Shown piece by piece: positions 14,758 through 20,191 of a DNA stretch of 26,022 nt. Location of the stretch: positions 1-26,022 of IMG/VR virus record IMGVR_UViG_3300027816_000369. One strand, written 5' to 3'. Source of the stretch: a virus. The notes beneath the pieces were generated by a model that saw nothing but the letters and a program-made list of their open reading frames with translations, was not told where the DNA came from and ran no database searches. Made by a program: the position numbers and the translations under genes. The stretch's first letter is position 1, and every line of letters starts with the position of its first letter.

Positions 14758-16122
14758 ATGTCATCATCAGCATTTACCCCAACAACTACACAAGTGACTA
14801 CTGAGGTGCCAGTAAATGTGCCGGTGGTTACGGCTTGGACTGCTTATACTCCGGCGACAATAACTGGCTACACAACTAGTTCATCTTTGTATGAATGGAG
14901 ACGTTTAGGGGATACCATTCAAGTAAGAGGTCGATTTTTAACAGCCAGCACATCGGCAACGGCAGCGTCGTTTACACTTCCATCTGGATTGACGGCAAGA
15001 AGTGTCACAGTCCAGACAAATGGATTATGGACTAGAGCTACCACTGCATCTTCTCAAATAAAAACAGGTCATTTATATTCTACAAACGGATCAAATGTTA
15101 TCAATTTTTCATCTGGTAATTTTTCTACATCAGACAACCCACAGAGTACATTTAACGGTAGCGGATGGGGTGGAGCCGGTGAGGTTATAGTTTTTGATGT
15201 TTGGGCTGTAATAAATGAATGGGCCGGCTCCGGTACCACAACTCTAGCAGATAGAGCGTTGGAGGAGTATTACGCAACATCAGGAACGTGGGACGCAAAT
15301 AGTTCTACGACAGTTACAGGGCCAGATGGTGCGGCTATGGGTGGTGCTTTAACTCTTGGCAGAACAAAAACAATAACATTATTAAGTAACTTATTGCCAA
15401 CTGATAAGCTTTTCCTTGAGATTCGATTTGGTTCATCAACATCTGCTCCGTGGATTGATGCATCTAATAGTGGTTATCAATACACAAGGCAGGGGGCGGC
15501 TGAGTTTGGAGCATCAATCACAACAATAAGCGGCAACACTGTAAATATCTATTTTGCTCCAAAAGCATTAAGTTCAAACACAACATTTGCAAACCCAACT
15601 GGAGCACAAGACTGGAACTCAACTTGGTCATGGCGTCTCCGCAAAGTATCTTCCGGCGCCCAAGTAGGCTACCCAATATCAACCCGGAACATTGTGGGTG
15701 ACACATCTGGTACTGCTGTTCCGACTGGGATGTTGGGGGAGATTGTGTCTCAATCTAGATTATCTGCAAGCCCACTGTCTTTAACAAGTGCAACAGCCGC
15801 AAACGTCACGGCAACAGCTTTAACAATACAAGCAGGAACGTGGGATTTGAACGGATTTATTGGATTGTCTGGATCGGCTACATCATTGACATTAGTTGCT
15901 GCATCAATAGGAACAACCAGTGCCACCTTAGCTTCACCAGATGATTCAAGAATACAAGATGGATCAAGCAGAAACTTATCATCAAGCAATTATCAGGCAT
16001 CGTTGCCTACAATTAGAGTGTCAGTATCTTCACCAACAACCTATTATCTTGTAGGTTATGCAATATTTTCAGGTGGTACTGCAAACGTTTACGGAAAAAT
16101 ACAAGCCACACGAATCGCCTAA
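14758..16122 (+). CDS. Tail fibre or receptor-binding protein, two-domain
   Basis: A 454-residue beta-rich protein, full of Ser, Thr, Gly and Asn, with no membrane segment. Residues about 20-160 form one domain (WTAYTPATITGYTTSSSLYE, then RGRFLTASTS and IVFDVWAVINEW), of a kind seen at the ends of fibres in many phages. A middle beta region follows, and residues 318-454 form a C-terminal domain beginning GTAVPTGMLGE and ending QATRIA that is paralogous to most of the next protein. Start: ATG with AGGGAG at 14744-14749. Codon use (many TCA, ACA, GCA, GGA) differs from the packaging genes, pointing to horizontal exchange. Role inferred: adhesin at the fibre tip or a separate short fibre. Confidence 0.78.
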   Translation: MSSSAFTPTTTQVTTEVPVNVPVVTAWTAYTPATITGYTTSSSLYEWRRLGDTIQVRGRFLTASTSATAASFTLPSGLTARSVTVQTNGLWTRATTASSQIKTGHLYSTNGSNVINFSSGNFSTSDNPQSTFNGSGWGGAGEVIVFDVWAVINEWAGSGTTTLADRALEEYYATSGTWDANSSTTVTGPDGAAMGGALTLGRTKTITLLSNLLPTDKLFLEIRFGSSTSAPWIDASNSGYQYTRQGAAEFGASITTISGNTVNIYFAPKALSSNTTFANPTGAQDWNSTWSWRLRKVSSGAQVGYPISTRNIVGDTSGTAVPTGMLGEIVSQSRLSASPLSLTSATAANVTATALTIQAGTWDLNGFIGLSGSATSLTLVAASIGTTSATLASPDDSRIQDGSSRNLSSSNYQASLPTIRVSVSSPTTYYLVGYAIFSGGTANVYGKIQATRIA

Positions 16123-16130
16123 TTTACATA

Positions 16131-16144
16131 ATCCCTTGCGGGAT
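16131..16144 (+). promoter_or_regulatory. Small hairpin between receptor-binding-type genes
   Basis: ATCCC, loop TTGC, GGGAT: a perfect 5-base stem just after the stop of the two-domain protein, directly before the GGGAGG ribosome site of the 16-codon frame. Confidence 0.4.
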
Positions 16145-16155
16145 GGGAGGAATAT

Positions 16156-16206
16156 ATGACACACATTCGTAGGTGTCAAATGACACATAGGAGATACAGC
16201 ATATGA
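16156..16206 (+). CDS. Possible 16-codon leader peptide
   Basis: ATG at 16156 has a strong ribosome site, GGGAGG at 16145-16150, 5 bases upstream, and opens a 16-residue frame rich in Arg and His (MTHIRRCQMTHRRYSI). Its TGA at 16204-16206 overlaps the ATG of the next gene as ATGA. The arrangement is that of a translated leader coupled to the following gene. It could instead be a start region left behind by a small duplication, because ATGACACA occurs three times (16156, 16180, 16203). Confidence 0.35.
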   Translation: MTHIRRCQMTHRRYSI

Positions 16207-16664
16207 CACAGAAAGCACAATTACAATCAGCGGGTGACGGTACAGCCGTACCAACTGGATATGTTGGAGAATATAAAGAAGCTTTAGGTAATTATACTGC
16301 TGTAGGTAATAATGTTTTTACTGCAACTGGAAATTCTGGTGTTGCATTGACATCGGGAGTTTGGGATATACAAGGATTTTATACAATTAATGCCGCATCA
16401 GGAACGTCGGTTACTAAATACTTAGGCGTTTTAAGCACAAGTTCACTTAATGATGAAATTGGCGTGGATTACACAAGGGCAGCGGCTACTAATCAATTTT
16501 CAAGCAAAATAGGTAATGGAAGTGATTCTGATAGGGTTTCAACTCCTATCTATAGGGTAGTAGTTCCAAGCGGATCAACAATAACTTATTGGCCAAAAAT
16601 TCGAGTTGAGCATAATGGAACCGTAAATGCTACAGCGTCTATTTTTGCAAGAAGAATCGCATAA
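16203..16664 (+). CDS. Small receptor-binding-type beta protein
   Basis: A 153-residue protein that is almost wholly one domain, from GTAVPTGYVGE (residue 13) to ARRIA at the end. It is a paralogue of the C-terminal domain of the preceding protein: both start GTAVPTG, both have an (A/S)G(T/V)WD(L/I)xGF strand in the same place, and both end in R-I-A. Known phage fibre tips carry similar domains, so cell-surface binding is likely. Start: ATG with AGGAG at 16189-16193, 9 bases upstream. The codon style is that of its upstream neighbour. It might assemble with the larger protein as an alternative or extra tip. Confidence 0.75.
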   Translation: MTQKAQLQSAGDGTAVPTGYVGEYKEALGNYTAVGNNVFTATGNSGVALTSGVWDIQGFYTINAASGTSVTKYLGVLSTSSLNDEIGVDYTRAAATNQFSSKIGNGSDSDRVSTPIYRVVVPSGSTITYWPKIRVEHNGTVNATASIFARRIA

Positions 16665-16669
16665 ATATA

Positions 16670-17509
16670 ATGACCCAATTAGAAGTCTACAAGCAGAAAG
16701 CCGCACATCCGGATTACTTCCGTAACTCCGGGGACGGCCTACTGTGGTCCTCGCTACAGGCAGTGGCTACGGGAAAAGACTTTGCTGTAGAAGATTTCAT
16801 TCGGGAAGACGGACAGATATTCCGCAACCCCGACATGGCGCAGGGCAGACTTCTCGGACCTCGTGAATCTACAATTAGTAGGGATATGTTCATGGGATTA
16901 TTCTGCTACTGCCTACACTTCAGCCGACTAGACATCCTAGAAGGTGTCAAGTCTTACGGCTGGAAGCATGGTTGGAAAATGGGCCGAGAAAATCGTGTAG
17001 TAGAATTTGCTATTCCCTATATCAAATGGAAACTGCGTATTAAGGATAACAGGACATGGTTTACACCCGGCCTTATTCTACTACTATATGCCCTTATAGC
17101 TCATCTTCGGGGAAGACCTAGATTAGCTAGGTTCCTAGTTAATATATGGCAGCCAATTGGCTCCACACCGGGATACCCATCCCACCTATCCATGTTACAT
17201 ATTTATCTCAACAGACGTATTCGTGGTGAGATTGTATCATGGGAACATAAGGTTCTACGAAGGATATTAAAACACTCGCCCAGAAATGCATTAGCCCTAG
17301 CCCTAGCGGGCTGGCATGACGATGCACGGGCCGAGCTAGCATCGCAATGGCCTGCCGACAGGCTGCCCACTAGACACGATTGGACAGAAGAATGGCGTAC
17401 TCAGAGGGCCGATAACGATGTCGGTATTGTCTGGGGAGAGCCGGGTAATATTAAGCCGCATTCGGGCGGAGACTTGCTTTTTGTAGAGCACGTACTAGCC
17501 TTGGGATAA
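16670..17509 (+). CDS. Protein of an unnamed phage family with conserved GDGLLW and SRDM motifs
   Basis: A 279-residue protein, probably mostly helical. I recognise the pattern but no function: SGDGLLWSSLQA (20-31), ESTISRDMFMGLFCYCLHFS (66-85), YGWKHGWKMG (95-104), GYPSHLSMLHIYLN (167-180) and HSGGDLLFVEHVLAL (264-278). Comparable sets of motifs occur in uncharacterised proteins near phage tail genes, as far as I recall. The alternating helices with conserved aromatic and acidic residues could form an alpha/alpha barrel like that of some glycan-active enzymes, but no catalytic motif is proven. A hydrophobic stretch (FTPGLILLLYALIAHL, about 132-147) is more likely a buried helix than a membrane span. 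Codon use returns to that of the packaging genes. There is no clear ribosome site; the start lies 5 bases after the previous stop. Confidence 0.65.
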   Translation: MTQLEVYKQKAAHPDYFRNSGDGLLWSSLQAVATGKDFAVEDFIREDGQIFRNPDMAQGRLLGPRESTISRDMFMGLFCYCLHFSRLDILEGVKSYGWKHGWKMGRENRVVEFAIPYIKWKLRIKDNRTWFTPGLILLLYALIAHLRGRPRLARFLVNIWQPIGSTPGYPSHLSMLHIYLNRRIRGEIVSWEHKVLRRILKHSPRNALALALAGWHDDARAELASQWPADRLPTRHDWTEEWRTQRADNDVGIVWGEPGNIKPHSGGDLLFVEHVLALG

Positions 17510-17520
17510 CCAAGTTATCC

Positions 17521-17537
17521 ACATACATATCGTATGT
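17521..17537 (+). repeat. Short inverted repeat before the holin-like gene
   Basis: ACATAC, loop ATATC, GTATGT: a perfect 6-base A/T-rich inverted repeat 22 bases before the holin-like start. It could be a weak hairpin or an operator; nothing else supports either. Confidence 0.3.
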
Positions 17538-17558
17538 AGGTATATAGTCGAGGGACAC

Positions 17559-17807
17559 ATGGATGGCCGTTTAGACAGAATTGAAGAAAAGCTGGATAAG
17601 CTAGTAGAAGTACAGACACAAATTCAAGTGGATGTAGCGGAACATATTCGTCGGACGGCTATTGCAGAAAGTAATATTGATAAACTTTCCGAAGCCTTAC
17701 AACCAATTAGAACTCACGTTATTACGGTTCAGACTGTTATAACAGCTTCGGCGTGGGTTATAGGAATTGTTGCAGCAATTGCAACAGTTTACAGTGCTAT
17801 AAAATAA
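17559..17807 (+). CDS. Holin-like protein with coiled coil and C-terminal membrane helix
   Basis: An 82-residue protein whose first 50 residues form a charged coiled coil (MDGRLDRIEEKLDKLVEVQT, then HIRRTAIAESNIDKL). It ends in one membrane helix (VITASAWVIGIVAAIATVYS, about 59-78) followed only by AIK. This layout is that of small phage proteins related to XhlA and other holin partners, which with endolysin cause lysis. Start: ATG with GAGGG at 17550-17554, a short 4-base gap. No endolysin gene is adjacent; the M15 peptidase is 11 kb upstream. A membrane anchor for virion assembly or superinfection exclusion is the main alternative. The topology would leave the coiled coil in the cytoplasm. 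Confidence 0.65.
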   Translation: MDGRLDRIEEKLDKLVEVQTQIQVDVAEHIRRTAIAESNIDKLSEALQPIRTHVITVQTVITASAWVIGIVAAIATVYSAIK

Positions 17808-17810
17808 TTA

Positions 17811-17839
17811 TTTACAAGCTGCCCCAGATGGGGTAGAAT
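17811..17839 (+). promoter_or_regulatory. Sigma70-type promoter with an inverted repeat in its spacer
   Basis: TTTACA (17811-17816), 17 bases, TAGAAT (17834-17839): five of six matches in each box. CCCC (17822-17825) and GGGG (17830-17833) form an inverted repeat within the spacer, which may be an operator. The expected start near 17846 leaves a leader of only about 20 bases before the acidic-protein gene. Confidence 0.6.
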
Positions 17840-17865
17840 ATACACGACTGTAGGAGGTCACTAAT

Positions 17866-18150
17866 ATGCTAAATAAATTGAAGAAAATGAAGATGCCTGC
17901 TTCTAAAAAAGCAGCTCCTGAGGAGCTAGATTTAGCTGCCGGAGAAGAAATGGCAGAAGAAGAGGGAGAAGAAATGCCTCTCGAGTTGCCAGAACTCGAA
18001 GCCGAGGAAGGTGAAGAACTCGCCGAAGAAGGCGCAGAGATGGAAGCTGAAGGCGAGGAAATGGAGCCACTAGATCTGTCCGCTCTTTCCGACGACGAGC
18101 TTATGGCCGAACTTAAGAAGCGTGGCCTAATGAGTAAAATGAAGGCGTAA
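17866..18150 (+). CDS. Very acidic glutamate-rich protein
   Basis: A 94-residue protein in three parts. There is a basic N terminus (MLNKLKKMKMPASKK, 1-15), then about 50 residues dominated by Glu with short repeats of GEE and AEE (for example EEGEELAEEGAEMEAEGEEM), and a C-terminal helix LSDDELMAELKKRGLMSKMK. No family recognised. The middle is probably disordered or a single charged helix. It follows its own strong promoter and an AGGAGGT ribosome site (17852-17858, 7 bases upstream), so it is probably made in quantity. It directly precedes the head-tail adaptor. Possibilities are an assembly factor, a DNA mimic that blocks a host nucleic-acid-binding protein, or a charged partner of the small basic proteins at 19235-19756. 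None is proven. Confidence 0.7.
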   Translation: MLNKLKKMKMPASKKAAPEELDLAAGEEMAEEEGEEMPLELPELEAEEGEELAEEGAEMEAEGEEMEPLDLSALSDDELMAELKKRGLMSKMKA

Positions 18151-18168
18151 GTCCAATCGGAGGCAGTC

Positions 18169-19155
18169 ATGCCACGACTAAATTATACTGTTGAAAACCT
18201 TGTAGAAGAAATAAGGCAACAGCTCGATGAGATGAATAGGGACTCTGTTTCCACAGAAGCAGACATACTTCCTACTCTCAATCGTGGCTGGGACTTTGCT
18301 GCCGATATTCTCAGCCGCAAATATCCGGAGCCACTGCTGCAGTATTCTACACTGGATCTGCAAGCTGGTGTATTCGAATATGACATTCCCGAAGATGTCT
18401 TCGAGGATCGTATTCTCAAGTTGGAGACAACTGTGCCGGTGGGTACAGGTCGTGCCAACTATATAGAAATCCAACGGATTAGCTACCGAGATATTACCAA
18501 TTACGAATCCGCAGCTATTAGCTCATTCCCCCTATACTACTGCATTATCGGAAGAAAGATTCGAATCGTACCGCAGCCATCTGGCTCCTACGATGCCCGC
18601 ATGTGGTATATACGTAATCCGGAGAAACTTGTCTTGCCGCAAGGCCGAGTAACTCTTATTAATTCTGCAAGTAATTATATTATTGTAGACGAAGCAGATG
18701 GAAACCTTACAACCCAGTCCGATCAATTGGCCTCCTATGTAAATGTGATTGATGGGCAGACTGGTGAAATTAAGGGATCACTTCAGATACAATCTATTGT
18801 AGACAATAAGATTACCTTTAGGGCCTCTCCGGCACGTACTAATGTTTTTAATAGAGAAATTGGCAATACTCTACAAGATATACAGATTCAGCCAGATGAC
18901 TACATCTGTGCCATTGACGGCATTTGTGTGCCATACTTCGGCCGTCCTACAAGTAACTTTCTAATTCAGTACGCTGTATCTGAGATTACTCGTAAGCTTG
19001 GTGGACAGGCAGAAACTGAGGAAGCTATCCTTAAGAAGTTCGAACAGCAGGTTGAAAGAAGCTGGGTAGGTCGTCAGCAGGAACTTCGTGTCAAGAAAAA
19101 GTCAAATGTCTGGGGAACCAATACTCGCCGCTACTGGTGGTATTGGAGCCGTTAG
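18169..19155 (+). CDS. Head-tail adaptor (tail tubular protein A-like)
   Basis: A 328-residue protein expected to bind below the portal and carry the tail nozzle. The N-terminal part (1-60) is helical with VENLVEEIRQQLDEMNRDSV and ILPTLNRGWDFAADILSRKY, as in T7 gp11-like and P22 gp4-like adaptors. The middle (about 60-230) is beta-rich with PEPLLQYSTLDLQAGVFEYD and SGSYDARMWYIRNP. The C-terminal part returns to helix (SNFLIQYAVSEITRKLGG, EEAILKKFEQQVERSWVGR). It ends with an aromatic and basic tail (RRYWWYWSR) that could plug the channel or contact the portal. Start: ATG with GGAGG (18159-18163), 5 bases upstream. The assignment also rests on the order adaptor, then nozzle. Its last 12 bases are duplicated 65 bases downstream. 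Confidence 0.8.
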   Translation: MPRLNYTVENLVEEIRQQLDEMNRDSVSTEADILPTLNRGWDFAADILSRKYPEPLLQYSTLDLQAGVFEYDIPEDVFEDRILKLETTVPVGTGRANYIEIQRISYRDITNYESAAISSFPLYYCIIGRKIRIVPQPSGSYDARMWYIRNPEKLVLPQGRVTLINSASNYIIVDEADGNLTTQSDQLASYVNVIDGQTGEIKGSLQIQSIVDNKITFRASPARTNVFNREIGNTLQDIQIQPDDYICAIDGICVPYFGRPTSNFLIQYAVSEITRKLGGQAETEEAILKKFEQQVERSWVGRQQELRVKKKSNVWGTNTRRYWWYWSR

Positions 19156-19220
19156 GCGAGAATGCCCGGTACTCAGGTATTGGTCGAGGTAACGAGACCT
19201 GTGCTAACTGGAGCCGTTAG
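19144..19220 (+). repeat. 12-base direct repeat flanking a short gap
   Basis: TGGAGCCGTTAG is the end of the adaptor gene (19144-19155) and recurs exactly at 19209-19220, leaving 53 bases between copies. The spacer begins with a partly similar copy of the adaptor's last codons (TACTCAGGTATTGG against TACTGGTGGTATTGG). This looks like a small duplication or the scar of a removed element. Confidence 0.5.
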
Positions 19221-19234
19221 AAGGGAAACATACT

Positions 19235-19369
19235 ATGCCTTTAGCTAAAGGATCTAGCGATAAGACTGTATCGAAGAACATTCGCAAGCTGCGAGAAGAA
19301 GGATATCCACAAAAACAATCTGTAGCTATTGCTCTCGAAAAAGCAGGTAAGTCTAGAAAAAAGGACTAA
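19235..19369 (+). CDS. Small basic protein resembling the DUF6496 family
   Basis: A 44-residue, highly basic protein ([20 protein letters not shown], then [20 protein letters not shown] and RKKD). The pattern KGSSxKTxSKNI, a short helix, and PQKQxVAIAL is one I remember from many phage and bacterial miniproteins grouped as DUF6496; the name is from memory. Their role is unknown. Start: ATG with AAGGGA at 19221-19226, 8 bases upstream. It is the first of three small basic genes in a row. The compact basic helix could bind nucleic acid or an acidic partner such as the product of the 17866 gene, which is only a guess. Confidence 0.75.
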   Translation: MPLAKGSSDKTVSKNIRKLREEGYPQKQSVAIALEKAGKSRKKD

Positions 19370-19375
19370 CGTATT

Positions 19376-19501
19376 ATGGCGGCTATACAGAAAATGAGAG
19401 ATAAGATGCCCTGCTGGAAAGACTACGAAATGGTCGGAATGAAAGAGGGCAAAGGCGGAAAGAAGGTACCTAACTGTGTGCCTAAGAAGAAAAAAGGATA
19501 A
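19376..19501 (+). CDS. Small two-cysteine basic protein (VPNCVP motif)
   Basis: A 41-residue protein with MPCWKDYEMVGMKEGKGGKK (residues 11-30) and VPNCVPKKKKG, with cysteines at 13 and 34. The pattern C-W-x-x-Y-x-M-x-G-x-K, a Lys/Gly run, and VPNCVP recurs in phage miniproteins as far as I recall; no function is known to me. It is very basic. The cysteines could form a disulfide or half of a metal site. Start: ATG with AAGGA at 19360-19364, 11 bases upstream. Its stop is directly followed, without a gap, by the ATG of the next small gene. Confidence 0.7.
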   Translation: MAAIQKMRDKMPCWKDYEMVGMKEGKGGKKVPNCVPKKKKG

Positions 19502-19756
19502 ATGCCCATGGCTGTTGTTGGTAAAATGAAAGACAGAATGCCGTGTAACAAACCTCGTCGGGATGTAAAGGGCGGTAAGAAGTCTGTAGTTAAGGCATGT
19601 GAGGACGGAGAAGAGAAGATCATTCGCTTCGGAGACGCCAACATGACTATTAAAAAGGATAAGCCAGCACGTCGCAAGTCTTTCAGGGCCCGTCACAAAT
19701 GTGACCAAAAGAAATCTAAACTCTCGGCAGGATATTGGTCCTGTAAGGCATGGTAA
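19502..19756 (+). CDS. Small basic protein with four cysteines (IIRFGD and RARHKCD motifs)
   Basis: An 84-residue basic protein. Visible motifs: MPCNKPRRDVKGGKKSVVKA (13-32, so the first part resembles its upstream neighbour), KIIRFGDANM (39-48), RRKSFRARHKCD (57-68) and GYWSCKAW at the end. Cysteines lie at 15, 33, 67 and 81 with H65, enough for one zinc site. The IIRFGD, F-x-A-R-H and YW-x-x-K-x-W pattern recalls the DUF5872 group of phage and giant-virus proteins; this is from memory and not certain. Start: ATG directly after the preceding stop, with AAGG about 5 bases upstream; a second ATG at 19508 is possible. Nothing shows what it does. A nucleic-acid-binding or virion-packaged role is conceivable. 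Confidence 0.72.
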   Translation: MPMAVVGKMKDRMPCNKPRRDVKGGKKSVVKACEDGEEKIIRFGDANMTIKKDKPARRKSFRARHKCDQKKSKLSAGYWSCKAW

Positions 19757-19759
19757 TAT

Positions 19760-20182
19760 ATGTCATTAGATAGACTTGCAATCGGCCTTCGAGCACTGCA
19801 GATGTATGGACAACATGCCCATAACAATTGTACAGGCAAGTCTTTTGTTCCAGATCACGACTTATTTGCAGCTTCCTACGAGGCGGCGGCGACAGACTAC
19901 GATGCCGTGGTTGAGCGTATAATAGGCACTACCGATAGACCTGTAGATACCCTTGCTATTATTCCCGAAGCCCTTAAGCTTGCATCTCAATGTAGCCGTG
20001 AGGCGGGAGACTGCAATGTAGAGTTTCTTCGTGGTGTACTAAAACTGGAACTAGCTATTTGTATATACATAGATAAGACCTGTGCCGCAGGTGAACTGCC
20101 CGAAGGTACAAAACAATTGATTGGCGATATAGCCGACCGCTCTATGTCAAGGCAATATAAGCTACGCCAAAGACTCAAGTAA
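19760..20182 (+). CDS. Dps/miniferritin-like four-helix protein
   Basis: A 140-residue helical protein. Residues 11-53 (LRALQMYGQHAHNNCTGKSF, then H33, D48, E52) fit the Dps ferroxidase pattern: H21-x4-G26-x2-F29-x3-H33-x14-D48-x3-E52-R53. That is exactly the spacing of H51, H63, D78 and E82 in E. coli Dps. The residue matching D67 is A37, so one ligand is missing. Dps proteins form 12-subunit shells that oxidise and store iron and protect DNA. This protein is shorter than bacterial Dps (about 165 residues) and lacks a basic N-terminal arm, but ends basic (RQYKLRQRLK). It stops 9 bases before the nozzle gene. Start: ATG 3 bases after the previous stop, with a weak ribosome site. Role in the phage is unknown: iron handling, DNA protection or a purely structural bundle. 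Confidence 0.6.
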   Translation: MSLDRLAIGLRALQMYGQHAHNNCTGKSFVPDHDLFAASYEAAATDYDAVVERIIGTTDRPVDTLAIIPEALKLASQCSREAGDCNVEFLRGVLKLELAICIYIDKTCAAGELPEGTKQLIGDIADRSMSRQYKLRQRLK

Positions 20183-20191
20183 GGGGTCCTC

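Noticed and set aside
17515-17523. TTATCCACA, identical to a DnaA box, with TTTTCCACA at 545-553
   Set aside because: Single isolated copies in separate gaps, without clusters or A/T-rich unwinding repeats; too short to argue for an origin.
19162-19248. 28-codon frame in the gap after the adaptor gene
   Set aside because: Weak ribosome site, overlaps the next gene's start, and consists mostly of the duplicated sequence; no independent support.
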